From JABMOV01 sp964344305 (lineage in GTDB: Bacteria; Fidelibacterota; Marinisomatia; Marinisomatales; JABMOV01), in the NCBI GenBank assembly GCA_964344305.1, contig CAYFMT010000015.1, positions 1 through 64,000 on the forward strand: 64,000 bases of DNA, written 5' to 3'. Shown here piece by piece: positions 42,446 to 52,104 of this stretch. Positions within the stretch are counted from its first letter, which is position 1. The number at the start of each line of letters is the position of its first letter. Under the pieces are notes generated by a model. It was given only the letters and a program-made list of their open reading frames with translations, searched no databases and was not told the DNA's origin. The position numbers were made by a program, and so were the translations under genes.

Positions 42446-43293
42446 TTCAACGTCGTATTTTTATTATTGGGTGTCCTCGATCAGGTACCACATTGCTACA
42501 AAGTCTGCTGGCTACTCATTCTAGCATTACGTCTTTTACAGAAAGTCATTTTTTTGATTACGGCATAAAGAAACCGAAAGATTTGCCCTTTTATTATGCA
42601 AATAAGAACATAGTTTCGATAGTTCAAAAATTTTTAGTAGAAAATAATCTTGATAGTAATTTCATACAAAATGTATTGAAAAATGCTCCAGTATTAAGGT
42701 TCCCGCTTGATTTTCAAATTGAAAAATGGGTCATGTACTATGGTTATGTATTTGACTCCATTTGTCATTATAGAGGTCATAGTTCCTGGGTAGAAAAGAC
42801 ACCAGATCATTTGAATCGATTAGAAATCATTCATAAATATATGCCTGAGAGTATAAAGGTTCATATAATCAGGGATGGAAAGGATGTTGTAGCATCATTG
42901 TATAATGCATCAAAATCATGGGGAAAAAACTACACAATTGATCAGTGCATACAATATTGGCATAAGGCCATGAAAAAAACTTACACATTTAAGGATTTCC
43001 CAAATACAATTATTGTTAATTACAAGGTATTGGCGTTAAAAACTGAGTTTGTTCTGCGTGTGCTATTAGATCAAATTCAGATTCCTTATGAAGAAGAAAT
43101 GTTAACACGCTATTCTGGTACATTGTCTTCAATTGTGTCCAGAGGCGAAACATGGAAATCAAAAAATACTGGATTGATACATGAAAGCAGCACATATAAA
43201 AGTACATTCAATAAAAGTAACCAAAAATACATCGAGCAAAATTTGGATTACAAATATTTTAGACTATTAAATAAAGAGTATTGTTTACACTAA
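42442..43293 (+). CDS. Sulfotransferase family protein (sulfotransferase 4 of 4)
   Basis: The 283-residue protein has the phosphosulfate loop at 10-19 (GCPRSGTTLL), the FTESHFF segment common in this family, WVEKTPDHLNRLEIIHKYMPES and the 3'-phosphate motif HIIRDGKDVVASLYN. It is related to, but clearly different from, the third sulfotransferase; the four are not recent duplicates of each other. Its stop overlaps the next glycosyltransferase start (TAATG). It is the most AT-rich part of the locus together with the next gene. Confidence 0.82.
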   Translation: MIQRRIFIIGCPRSGTTLLQSLLATHSSITSFTESHFFDYGIKKPKDLPFYYANKNIVSIVQKFLVENNLDSNFIQNVLKNAPVLRFPLDFQIEKWVMYYGYVFDSICHYRGHSSWVEKTPDHLNRLEIIHKYMPESIKVHIIRDGKDVVASLYNASKSWGKNYTIDQCIQYWHKAMKKTYTFKDFPNTIIVNYKVLALKTEFVLRVLLDQIQIPYEEEMLTRYSGTLSSIVSRGETWKSKNTGLIHESSTYKSTFNKSNQKYIEQNLDYKYFRLLNKEYCLH

Positions 43294-44522
43294 TGAAGAT
43301 TTTGTCAATTTGCCCATATTTACCAAGTGAAAATACAGGTCATGCCGGTGCTCAATTGATATATAGAAACTTGTCATTTCTTTCTAAATACCACTCAATT
43401 ACCATTGCCTGTTTTGTCAATAATGATGAAAGGAAGTACCAAGATAATCTCGATAAACTAGGTATGAGTGTATATACTGTATCATTTGAGCGAAATGAAT
43501 CATCAATATTTCAATATTTGTCATTTCACAAAATTATTATTGCCATAAAATCCTTCTTTTCATTACAACCATTTTTTTTATCAAAATATAAAAATAAAGA
43601 AATGGTTCAATTAGTGCAATCAATAGGAAAAGCAAATACATTTGATATTGTGCATATTGAATACAATATAATGCATCATTATGCAAAACTGTTTCCAAAT
43701 ACACCAATTGTATTAACAGAACACGATGTTACTACACATTTTAAAGAAAGATTATACCTTGAATCATCTAGTAGGCTTACTAAAACTCTACGATATCTTG
43801 ACTACCTCAATTGGAACCGGTTGGAACCACGAATAATAAGAAAGTTTAATGTTGTGACGTGTTTAACAAATATTGATAAGAATTATGCAGAAAAATGGGC
43901 GAGAATCCCCCCAATTAGAGTAGTACCTCCCGCTATTTCTGTTAAAGGCAATCTTCCACAAAATAAGCATAAAGCATTAATGACATTTGTCGGTTCTTTT
44001 AATCGAATTCCAAATATTCAGGTTATTGAAGAATTTATTAATGGGTTGTTTCCATATTTCGCACAGCACGACATTCAAACAACAATTAGAATAGCTGGGA
44101 AGCATTTATCAGATGATTTGCAAAAAAAATTGGAAAAGTTTCCAAATGTGGAATATGCTGGTTTCGTAAATGATATTGATACATTCATAGCAGAATCAAT
44201 TTTGTTTATTGCACCAATCAAAACTGGAGCAGGATTTAAAATGAAAACGACACACGCACTGGCATGTGGTACACCGGTGTTAACAACATCGGTGGGAGCA
44301 GAAGGAATAAATATTACTAGTGATGAGGGATTGTTTGTAGAAGATAATATGATTCAATTTGCTAAAACCTGTGAAAAATTAATCAAACAACCTAAATATT
44401 TGATGGAGATTGGTAAAATTGGACAAAACCGAGTAAGGGACCAGTACTCCATTGAGAGTGTTGGAAAACAGTGGGACAAGGTTTATCTTGATATCTCTCA
44501 TGGATATAGTAGTATGCAATGA
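43293..44522 (+). CDS. Family 4 glycosyltransferase, in the AT-rich island
   Basis: The 409-residue GT4 protein has the N-terminus ILSICPYLPSENTGHAGAQLIYRNLSFL, a central LTEHDVTTHFKER, and a C-terminal donor domain (MTFVGSFNRIPNIQVIEEFI, APIKTGAGFKMKTTHALACGTPVLTTSVGAEGI). The last motif resembles the GT4 / Glyco_trans_1_4 group. I use the ATG at 43293; an upstream TTG at 43281 would add four residues. It overlaps the flippase by 4 bp. By hand count, positions 43501-43620 hold 25 G/C in 120, against 26 in 60 at 45181-45240. Confidence 0.82.
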   Translation: MKILSICPYLPSENTGHAGAQLIYRNLSFLSKYHSITIACFVNNDERKYQDNLDKLGMSVYTVSFERNESSIFQYLSFHKIIIAIKSFFSLQPFFLSKYKNKEMVQLVQSIGKANTFDIVHIEYNIMHHYAKLFPNTPIVLTEHDVTTHFKERLYLESSSRLTKTLRYLDYLNWNRLEPRIIRKFNVVTCLTNIDKNYAEKWARIPPIRVVPPAISVKGNLPQNKHKALMTFVGSFNRIPNIQVIEEFINGLFPYFAQHDIQTTIRIAGKHLSDDLQKKLEKFPNVEYAGFVNDIDTFIAESILFIAPIKTGAGFKMKTTHALACGTPVLTTSVGAEGINITSDEGLFVEDNMIQFAKTCEKLIKQPKYLMEIGKIGQNRVRDQYSIESVGKQWDKVYLDISHGYSSMQ

Positions 44523-46009
44523 ATCCCTCCTCAAAAATAGCAAAAGAGGCTACCATATCCTTTGCCGGAATGTCTTTTGGACAGGTACTTCGATATATTT
44601 TTACAGCATCGCTTGCTCGACTGGTAGGGGTTGAATTTCTCGGGATTTATTCCATCGCGAATTCCATAACCCGTATTTTTGAAGTGTTCGGGAAGTCAGG
44701 ACTCGATACAGGCATCCTTCGATTTGTGAGTATGCGCCATGATGGTGATCGTGACCATGCCCGTAATGATATTCAATCCGCGTTGAAAATTGGATTAACA
44801 CTGGGCATCCTAATGATGGGATTACAAATGGTATTATCCGGTTTGATTGTAACCAAGTTTTATCGTGGAAATGACCTGCTTGAGCTAACCTTGTTTTTAC
44901 TGGCTTTCAGTCTCCCATTTTCTGTAACCGTACTCATAGGGGGAGCAGCTACCCAGGGATTTAAACTTTTAAAGTACAAAGTATTCGTCGGTCAAATCCT
45001 GGTTCCACTCACATTGATTTCCACAATGATCATGTGTTACTATTTTCTAGATCATTCATATATCCTGTCCATCCCCATCATTCTCGCATCCATGGTGGGT
45101 GCTATCACTATTCTATTTTTTCTGAGGAATCTTGCACAGGTAAAACTGACGGATATATTCAAAACCAGAATAAATAGGGATCTTTATCGTTTTTCTCTGC
45201 CATTGATGTTCCTAACCATTCTGGGTACCCTGATGCACTGGACCGATATCCTGATGATCGGATATTTTCTAGATGAAGCATCCGTAGGTGCTTATATGCC
45301 TGCTGTACGGACAGCAGGATTGATACGATCAGTGATGATAGCTTTTATCAGCATATTCTCACCCATGATATCCGAATTAAACGCAAAAAATGATGTGGTT
45401 GGAATGAAAAATATGTATCGGCTTATCGTTAGATGGATTCTCTCCATCGCCATACCGATCTCTCTTGTTTTTATTCTTTTCCCATCAAAAGTGATGCTCA
45501 TCTTTGGTGGGCAATTCCTTCAGGGTTCCTCGGTTTTGGTTATCCTGACTGGGGCAGTATTAATTCAATCATTTTTCGGTGCAGGTGGACAGGTTCTAAC
45601 AATGACCGGACACCCAAAAGTGAACTTGATGAATTCTATTATAATTACAACAATAAACATTGTCCTAAACATAATCCTCATTCCAAAATATGGTATTGAA
45701 GGAGCAGCTTACGCCACCATGACGAGTTTTATCACCGTTGGAATACTTCGTTCATTTGAAACTTATTTCCTGGTGAATCTTCATCCCTATAACATAAAAT
45801 TGATGAAACCGATCCTGGCAGGGTTAGCAGCTGCTTATGCAGGTATTCTGATTCGTCCGTATATCTTTCATTTTCATACTGTCATAACACTTGCTATTGC
45901 TGCATTTGGCATTTTTATCTCTTTCTATATAGCCCTATGGGTTATGCGTTTTGATGAAGATGATCGTTCAGTAATCACAGGTTTGGTAATGTTAAAAAGA
46001 AAAGGATAG
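44519..46009 (+). CDS. Polysaccharide flippase (Wzx/MATE-like)
   Basis: The 496-residue membrane protein has about 12-14 helices and the polysaccharide-biosynthesis (Polysacc_synt) pattern: an N-terminal FAGMSFGQVLRYIFTASLARLVGVEFLGIYSIANSI and a late VLTMTGHPKVNLMNSIIITTINIVLNIILIPKYGIEGAAYATMTS. It most likely flips the lipid-linked oligosaccharide of this locus across the inner membrane. It overlaps the preceding glycosyltransferase by 4 bp, yet its GC content is back to the level of the housekeeping genes, so the AT-rich import boundary lies at its start. No obvious Wzy polymerase lies next to it. Confidence 0.85.
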   Translation: MNPSSKIAKEATISFAGMSFGQVLRYIFTASLARLVGVEFLGIYSIANSITRIFEVFGKSGLDTGILRFVSMRHDGDRDHARNDIQSALKIGLTLGILMMGLQMVLSGLIVTKFYRGNDLLELTLFLLAFSLPFSVTVLIGGAATQGFKLLKYKVFVGQILVPLTLISTMIMCYYFLDHSYILSIPIILASMVGAITILFFLRNLAQVKLTDIFKTRINRDLYRFSLPLMFLTILGTLMHWTDILMIGYFLDEASVGAYMPAVRTAGLIRSVMIAFISIFSPMISELNAKNDVVGMKNMYRLIVRWILSIAIPISLVFILFPSKVMLIFGGQFLQGSSVLVILTGAVLIQSFFGAGGQVLTMTGHPKVNLMNSIIITTINIVLNIILIPKYGIEGAAYATMTSFITVGILRSFETYFLVNLHPYNIKLMKPILAGLAAAYAGILIRPYIFHFHTVITLAIAAFGIFISFYIALWVMRFDEDDRSVITGLVMLKRKG

Positions 46010-46012
46010 TTT

Positions 46013-48376
46013 GTGAATCTAAAATCCATGTTTGATAGACAGTTTTTTGTGGTATTGGGAATTTTTATTGTCCTAACGCTGGTACTCTATTATCCCGTTA
46101 TCCTCGGTGGTAAATCATTCGGGTCCCCAGATTCCCTGAACCCAAAATCAGCAGGAATTATTCTAAATCAGGTATGGGAGGAAACAGGTGAATTTCCACT
46201 GTGGCAACCATGGATTTTCTCAGGGATGCCCACGACGGAAGCATTCACTTTTATCAGTTTGCTCTATTTCCCTGCAATGATTTTAAAGCTGTTGTTTATT
46301 AAAGGAATCATTGCTCAACTCTTCCATCTCATATTTGCAGGTTTAGGTGGTTATTATCTTATGAAATACCTGTCTAAGGATGAATCAGTATCCATTATGA
46401 CTGGACTCGCGTACATGGCAATGCCATATATGACCACCATGGTGGTATTTGGTCACGGTAGTCAGATGATGACGGCTGCGTATATCCCTTGGGTATTCTT
46501 AACTACTATAAAATTATTTAATAAGCCTTCAATCACGCATACTGGTGTATTAGCCATTCTTCTTGGTTTTCAGTTACAGCGTGCTCATGTACAGGTAGCC
46601 TACTATACCTGGTTATTAATCGGCGCTTATGTTCTGTGGATTATCGTGGATAATATCAGAAAAAAGGAGATGTCTAAAACATTTTATACTTCAATTGGAT
46701 ATTTTGCACTGTCTGCAGTATTGGCTATTGGGCTTGCACTCATCATTTATTACCCATCACTTTCCTACTCAGATTACTCCATTCGTGGGGGAGGGGCAAC
46801 AGGCGGTGCAGATTATAGTTATGCAACCGGATGGTCGTTCCACCCCAAAGAAATGGTGACTTTTCTTATTCCATCGGCTTTTGGATTTGGTGGTAGTACA
46901 TACTGGGGATACATGCCCTTTACGGACTACCCAAATTATATGGGTATTCTGGTACTGGCTTTTGCTGCAATAGGATTCGCGCGGAACCGATCCTCCTTCA
47001 CATACTTTCTCCTGTCAACACTCATTCTGGCATTGTTCATTTCATTCGGGAAACATATCAGCCTTATTTATGACCTTTTTTATATTTACTTCCCATTTTT
47101 CAGCAAATTCAGGGTACCGGCAATGATACTCATGCTTGTCCAGTTTAACACTTGTATTCTTGCAGGGATGGGATTAAAAAGCATCATATCTGATCATCAG
47201 TTTATCGATAAATACCAGAGGATTATACTAACCATACTGATCGCCATTGGTGCTATTCTTCTCCTAGGAGATGGTGCTATTCGCTCCGCATTGCAGTCCA
47301 TGTTCACACCTCCACGGGTACAGGATCAACGTACCGCAATGATGATCAATGAAATGAGGGAAAACATGTGGATGAAAGATGCATGGATTTCACTTCTTAT
47401 GATAGGTGCAGTATTTGGTGGTTTCTGGGCGCTTCAGAAAGAATTCATAGCAAAAAAGGTTCTGGTCATTGGAATTGTTGGACTCGTTATGATAGATATG
47501 GGGATCGTAAACTGGAAAATAATTCATCCTGGTACGAACTCGGGTAGACATTCACAGTTAATGTCCAACCGAGCCATGGATCGTCATTTTGAAAAAGATG
47601 AGGTCATGAGATATTTAATTCAGGAAAAAGAGAAACCATTTCGTGTGTATCCCCTGGGTCAATGGTTTGGGGATACACGGTTCCGCGCATTTGGAATTGA
47701 AACAGTTGGTGGTTATCATCCTGCAAAACTTAAGAACTACAATACGTTTCTTACCGAAACGAATAATGGAGGAACACTGCCATTAATTCGTATGCTGAAT
47801 GTGCGTTATTTTATCAGTCCACAGGCATTAAACCTTTCAGGAGCATCCCTGGCGTTTCAGGGGAAAATGAATAGTGCCCGTGGGTACATGAACACCTATG
47901 TATACAGATTAAGAGATGATTTACCTCGTGCCTGGTTTGTGGGCGAGATACAAAGTCTGGAAGATGACTCACAGGTATGGAAGAGCCTGTCAGGTGCTGC
48001 ATTTGACCCTGAAAAGACCGCATTTGTCCTTAGAGCAAATGACCTATCAGGGGATTACGTGATTGGAGAAATCCTCTCGCAGAAGTACTCAATACATGAT
48101 ATAACCCTGACAGTCCGTGCTAGCGACACAGGTTTTCTTGTCATGAGCGAAGTGAATTATCCTTTACGATGGAAAGCTATGTTGAATGGAAATCCCATCG
48201 AGACAGTAGAGGTGAATGGATTCCTGAGAGGATTTGTCATACCTGAGGGAGAACATGAATTGCATTTATATTATAATAAATCGGCCTTCAGGTTGGGTGC
48301 AGGCATTTCAATTGGTACATTTCTCATTTCTCTTGGACTCATAGCATTTGGAATGTTTTTCAAGAAAAGGGTATGA
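46013..48376 (+). CDS. YfhO-like multi-helix membrane protein
   Basis: The 787-residue protein has about 12 membrane helices, opening with VLTLVLYYPVILGGKSFGSPDSLNPKSAGI, then QPWIFSGMPTTEAFT, and ending with a soluble domain and a last helix (GAGISIGTFLISLGLIAFGMFF). This matches YfhO/bacterial membrane protein 6-type GT-C proteins, thought to glycosylate extracytoplasmic lipid carriers or teichoic-acid-like polymers. It may add a side-branch sugar to the glycan, using the polyprenyl-phosphate sugar made by the DPM-like enzyme. The GTG at 46013 has AGGA seven bases before it; the ATG at 46028 is the alternative. It overlaps the next gene by 4 bp. Confidence 0.8.
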   Translation: MNLKSMFDRQFFVVLGIFIVLTLVLYYPVILGGKSFGSPDSLNPKSAGIILNQVWEETGEFPLWQPWIFSGMPTTEAFTFISLLYFPAMILKLLFIKGIIAQLFHLIFAGLGGYYLMKYLSKDESVSIMTGLAYMAMPYMTTMVVFGHGSQMMTAAYIPWVFLTTIKLFNKPSITHTGVLAILLGFQLQRAHVQVAYYTWLLIGAYVLWIIVDNIRKKEMSKTFYTSIGYFALSAVLAIGLALIIYYPSLSYSDYSIRGGGATGGADYSYATGWSFHPKEMVTFLIPSAFGFGGSTYWGYMPFTDYPNYMGILVLAFAAIGFARNRSSFTYFLLSTLILALFISFGKHISLIYDLFYIYFPFFSKFRVPAMILMLVQFNTCILAGMGLKSIISDHQFIDKYQRIILTILIAIGAILLLGDGAIRSALQSMFTPPRVQDQRTAMMINEMRENMWMKDAWISLLMIGAVFGGFWALQKEFIAKKVLVIGIVGLVMIDMGIVNWKIIHPGTNSGRHSQLMSNRAMDRHFEKDEVMRYLIQEKEKPFRVYPLGQWFGDTRFRAFGIETVGGYHPAKLKNYNTFLTETNNGGTLPLIRMLNVRYFISPQALNLSGASLAFQGKMNSARGYMNTYVYRLRDDLPRAWFVGEIQSLEDDSQVWKSLSGAAFDPEKTAFVLRANDLSGDYVIGEILSQKYSIHDITLTVRASDTGFLVMSEVNYPLRWKAMLNGNPIETVEVNGFLRGFVIPEGEHELHLYYNKSAFRLGAGISIGTFLISLGLIAFGMFFKKRV

Positions 48377-49554
48377 GACTCTATACATTGACATCCAATA
48401 TAAAAGCAGGGTTATTTGTTCTGGCCCTGATCCTGGTGGCATCCCTGTTGGCATTTTCACAGAAGATAGTAAATGAACTTCGATCTGATCACCGAGAAAT
48501 TGTCAAACTTTATTCAGAGTTAATTGCATCAGCTTCAAGTCAATCTGATGAAAGCCTCGACTTTATTTTTGAGAACATTATAAAAAAAGTGCAATTCCCC
48601 ATCATTCAATCTGATACGGATGGGATTCCTCAGTTCTACAGAAATCTAGAAAAAGAGACAATGTCCACTGAGGAGTTGACCGCGATTATGAATACGATGG
48701 ATCGACAAAATTCACCTATTCCACTTATCTATATAGATGGCAGAACAGAAATAATATTTGGTCATTTACATTATGGTGATAATCTTCTGATCCAGAGACT
48801 AAGGTGGTTACCCTTTATTGAAATAAGTGCTGTTGCTCTATTCATCCTCGTTGGATTTGTTGGATTCACAATTATTCGTAACAATGAGAAGCATCATATT
48901 TGGGTAGGAATGGCGCGAGAAACAGCTCATCAATTGGGAACGCCGGTTTCTGCACTCATGGGATGGGTTGATTTATTGAAGGAAAAACCAGAGCGAGTTG
49001 ACTCAATTCTCAATGAGATGAATGAGGATATAAATCGCTTGGATCAAATTGGGAACAGATTCAGCAAAATGGGATCCAGTGCGGATAAATCAAATATTCG
49101 TGTTGCAGAAATGGTTACTTCCGTTGTGAACTACCTCGAGCGACGTTTACCATCACTTGGTAAGCAGGTTACTATTAATAATACCACGAAAGCCAACGCA
49201 GTCATTCAGGCAAATGAAGTGTTGTTATCCTGGGCACTGGAAAATGTTATTCGAAACGGAATTGATGCCATCGAGAAAGAAGATGGAATGATAGACATTT
49301 GGGCGACAGAAGATTCTCAGTATATCTATATTCATGTCCGGGACAATGGAAAAGGCATTCTCCGAAAAGACAGGAAGCATGTGTTTCGTCCGGGATTCAG
49401 TACCAAGTCAAGAGGATGGGGATTGGGTTTATCCCTGACACAAAGGATTATTCAGGAAATCCACAGTGGCAGTATATCCATTGTAGATTCTTCTCCGGGA
49501 ATTGGAAGTGAATTCCAGATCAGGCTCCCGAAAGAATCTTCATCCATGAAGTAA
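48373..49554 (+). CDS. Sensor histidine kinase, PorY-like H-box
   Basis: The 393-residue kinase has two membrane helices (about residues 12-30 and 151-172) around a periplasmic sensor region with no recognisable fold. The kinase core includes the H-box WVGMARETAHQLGTPVSALMGW with H186, then the N-box NVIRNGIDAIE, G1 VRDNGKGI and G2 TKSRGWGLGLSLTQRIIQE. The H-box ETAHQLGTP type is common in orphan kinases of Bacteroidota, among which I recall PorY, the partner of PorX. No response regulator lies next to it. It overlaps the YfhO-like gene by 4 bp and the convergent mpg by 15 bp. Confidence 0.8.
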   Translation: MRLYTLTSNIKAGLFVLALILVASLLAFSQKIVNELRSDHREIVKLYSELIASASSQSDESLDFIFENIIKKVQFPIIQSDTDGIPQFYRNLEKETMSTEELTAIMNTMDRQNSPIPLIYIDGRTEIIFGHLHYGDNLLIQRLRWLPFIEISAVALFILVGFVGFTIIRNNEKHHIWVGMARETAHQLGTPVSALMGWVDLLKEKPERVDSILNEMNEDINRLDQIGNRFSKMGSSADKSNIRVAEMVTSVVNYLERRLPSLGKQVTINNTTKANAVIQANEVLLSWALENVIRNGIDAIEKEDGMIDIWATEDSQYIYIHVRDNGKGILRKDRKHVFRPGFSTKSRGWGLGLSLTQRIIQEIHSGSISIVDSSPGIGSEFQIRLPKESSSMK

Positions 49555-50187
49555 TTTGATTGGTGGCCTTTTTCGCATTGTTAACGGATTCTTTGTACAA
49601 TATTTCACATATTTCTCATCAATATAGCGATACATTAACTGTTCATCCCGACCTGGAGGGATTCCCAGTCGTGTTGTTTTCAGGATAGTTTCAGGTGTAT
49701 AGCTCTCATCCGAAATGTAGAATATCTCTGGATCAAAAAATTTTCCATTCCACGCATCTACTCTAATCCCAAGGGATTTGCATAACAATGTCTGTCCCGA
49801 ACAGAGAAACATGGGTTTCCGTGGTCTTCCTCCTGGCAGGGGATTGAGTTTCTGCATTTCTCCAATCCTTGAATCCGTGTTATTCTTGCAAAAGGGAATT
49901 CCTGATTTGATCAAAACGGCATTGCCTGAGCCTCTACATACTATATTGAATGAGTCACCTCCGCGCGAATAATACATATAGATCGTCCCGGGATTCATGA
50001 ACAGTGCTTTTCGACTTTTTGTTTTTCCAAGGTAGGCGTGACTTCCCTTTTCCCTGCGATAATACGCTTCAGTCTCAATTATTTGACATGAAAGAACCAT
50101 CCGGTTTATCCTGTGATGGATTACTTTTCCCAGAAGGTCCATGGCAACCTGTCCTGCATCCCGATCAAAATAGGTTTGCGAAAGCAT
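49540..50187 (-). CDS. mpg: DNA-3-methyladenine glycosylase (AAG/MPG family)
   Basis: The 215-residue protein matches AAG: RDAGQVAMDLLGKVI, the catalytic IIETEAYYRREKGSHAYLGKTKSRKALFMNPGTIYMYYSRGGDSFNIV, AVLIKSGIP and the late FDPEIFYISD. The general-base Glu in ETEAY is present. It removes alkylated bases such as 3-methyladenine. The gene is on the minus strand, starting 73 bp from the divergent yajC, and its 3' end overlaps the histidine kinase gene by 15 bp. Confidence 0.88.
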   Translation of the reverse strand: MLSQTYFDRDAGQVAMDLLGKVIHHRINRMVLSCQIIETEAYYRREKGSHAYLGKTKSRKALFMNPGTIYMYYSRGGDSFNIVCRGSGNAVLIKSGIPFCKNNTDSRIGEMQKLNPLPGGRPRKPMFLCSGQTLLCKSLGIRVDAWNGKFFDPEIFYISDESYTPETILKTTRLGIPPGRDEQLMYRYIDEKYVKYCTKNPLTMRKRPPIKLLHG

Positions 50188-50260
50188 TCACTAATTTACA
50201 CCGTCTTGTGAATCGAAAGCGTTAACGGTAATTTCCATCCCGAAAAAAAAGGAGATAAAA

Positions 50261-50602
50261 TTGGACATCGTATACGCAATGGCAGGTGGTGGAGAACAGG
50301 GTGGCGGACTCGCCATGTACTTCCCGTTTATACTGATCATGTTTGTGATTTATTTTTTTATGATTCGCCCGCAGGCCAAACGCCAAAAAGAAAAGCAAAA
50401 TATGCTGGGTGCTCTGAAAAAAGGCGATAAAATTGTCACCATTGGTGGGATTCACGGTACAATAGCTGGATTCAAGGAAAAGGGGAACCAAATCGTAATC
50501 AAGACTAGCAAAACAGGAGACTTAACCATCAATAAATCTGCTGTAGCCGGACTCGCAGGTTCCGTGTCGGAAGAAGATACAGGGGTAGAGGAAACCGCTT
50601 AA
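50261..50602 (+). CDS. yajC: Preprotein translocase subunit YajC
   Basis: The 113-residue protein has one membrane helix (FPFILIMFVIYFFMIRPQAKRQKE, with the diagnostic RPQxKRQKE) and a C-terminal beta domain with LKKGDKIVTIGGIHGTI. YajC joins SecD and SecF in the accessory translocase. The TTG at 50261 has AAGGAG six bases upstream; an ATG six codons later is the alternative. Its stop overlaps def (TAATG). secD and secF are not in the window, although they often follow yajC. Confidence 0.93.
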   Translation: MDIVYAMAGGGEQGGGLAMYFPFILIMFVIYFFMIRPQAKRQKEKQNMLGALKKGDKIVTIGGIHGTIAGFKEKGNQIVIKTSKTGDLTINKSAVAGLAGSVSEEDTGVEETA

Positions 50603-51129
50603 TGGCCGTACTGGATATTGTCAAATACGGTGATCCCATTCTCAGGAAAGTGTGTGATCCCGTAACTGATTTTTCCAACCTGGATGGTTTGATCAGTGAC
50701 ATGTTTGATACCATGTACGAGGCCGAAGGCATTGGACTGGCTGCCAATCAGGTAGGCAGAAATATGAATCTATTCATTATTGATGTCACCCATACTGATG
50801 AGGCCGATACAACTCATGTTTTTATCAATGGTGAGATTGTATCAGGTACAGGCGAGTGTGCATTTGAGGAAGGTTGCCTATCCATACCTGAGGTGACCTT
50901 GGAAGTAATGCGACCGGAAACCATTCGATTCAAATACCAGACACTGGATGGCAAAAGCCATGATGAGGAGTTTAATGGACTTCTGGCAAGAGCAATACAA
51001 CATGAAATGGACCATCTAACGGGAAAAATGATCGTTGACCGTGTATCAGATCTATCGACAATTCCATACAAAAAACAATTGAAGCATCTGGCAAAAGAAT
51101 CAAGACAGAAGATTCGAAAGTCAGCCTGA
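50602..51129 (+). CDS. def: Peptide deformylase
   Basis: The 175-residue enzyme has all three catalytic motifs: GIGLAANQVG, EEGCLSIPE (the Cys ligand) and QHEMDHLTG (two His ligands and the Glu). It removes formyl from nascent N-termini. It overlaps yajC by one base and is followed 39 bp later by fmt, the usual partner that adds the formyl group. Confidence 0.96.
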   Translation: MAVLDIVKYGDPILRKVCDPVTDFSNLDGLISDMFDTMYEAEGIGLAANQVGRNMNLFIIDVTHTDEADTTHVFINGEIVSGTGECAFEEGCLSIPEVTLEVMRPETIRFKYQTLDGKSHDEEFNGLLARAIQHEMDHLTGKMIVDRVSDLSTIPYKKQLKHLAKESRQKIRKSA

Positions 51130-51168
51130 CATTTTGTCCAGTTTGATATTGGGCAGTAGACTAATCAA

Positions 51169-52104
51169 ATGAATATTATTTTTATGGGGAATCCGGAATT
51201 CTCTATTCCATCTCTAGAGATTTTAAACCAAAGTCAACACACAATCCAGGCTGTTGTAACCAATCCACCGAAGCCAAAGGGTCGTGGTCAGAAACTGCAT
51301 CCTACACCCATTGAGCATAAAGCTGCTGAATTGAATCTTCCCATCATTCACGCCGGTGATTTAACTAACCAAGAATTACTTACAACTTTATCTGATTTTT
51401 CACCTGATGCCTTCGCAGTGGTAGCTTTTAGAATCTTGCCGGAATCATTAATCGAAATTCCGAAAATGGGTGCCATTAACCTGCACACATCACTCCTGCC
51501 AAAATACAGGGGGGCAGCACCTATCCAAAGGGCAATTATGAATGGTGATTCAGAAACGGGTGTAACCACATTTCGTATCCAAAAAAAGGTGGATACAGGA
51601 GACATATTGCTCCAGGAAACCATCCCAATTCTGCCAGAGGATAATTTTGGTTCTCTATCTGAAAAACTAATGTATACAGGTGCAAACCTTTTTCTTCGAA
51701 CATTTGATGAACTTGAAAAAGGAACCATTACCGGGGTGCCACAGGATAATGCGCTGGCAACTCCTGCCAAAAAAATTCACTATGAAGACTGCAAAATCCA
51801 ATGGGATCAGCCATCGACTGTTATCCACAACAAGATTCGTGGATTATCACCTCGTCCTTGCGCTTTTACGTTTTTAGAAGGAAAAAGACTGAAAGTATTT
51901 TCGAGTCGCCCTATTGATGATTCAATAGAGCATGCCATCCCTGGAGAAATTATTCATCTGGATGATGCCAGGTGTGTCATCCAGACTGGATCCGGTACCC
52001 TTGAGATTCTAGAGTGTCAGAAAGAAGGGAAGTCTCGTATGCAGGTTGCTCAATTTTTAAGAGGGAATGTGTTGAAAATAGGGGACCGCTTCGGGGACGT
52101 ATGA
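51169..52104 (+). CDS. fmt: Methionyl-tRNA formyltransferase
   Basis: The 311-residue enzyme has the N-terminal hydrolase fold (IIFMGNPEFSIPSLEIL), the catalytic LHTSLLPKYRGAAPIQRAIMNGDSETGVTTF with the conserved Asn/His/Asp trio (INLH and D in GDS/VDTGD) and the C-terminal domain with KIRGLSPRPCAF. It forms fMet-tRNA for initiation. Its stop overlaps the rsmB start (ATGA), the classical def-fmt-rsmB order. Confidence 0.96.
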   Translation: MNIIFMGNPEFSIPSLEILNQSQHTIQAVVTNPPKPKGRGQKLHPTPIEHKAAELNLPIIHAGDLTNQELLTTLSDFSPDAFAVVAFRILPESLIEIPKMGAINLHTSLLPKYRGAAPIQRAIMNGDSETGVTTFRIQKKVDTGDILLQETIPILPEDNFGSLSEKLMYTGANLFLRTFDELEKGTITGVPQDNALATPAKKIHYEDCKIQWDQPSTVIHNKIRGLSPRPCAFTFLEGKRLKVFSSRPIDDSIEHAIPGEIIHLDDARCVIQTGSGTLEILECQKEGKSRMQVAQFLRGNVLKIGDRFGDV

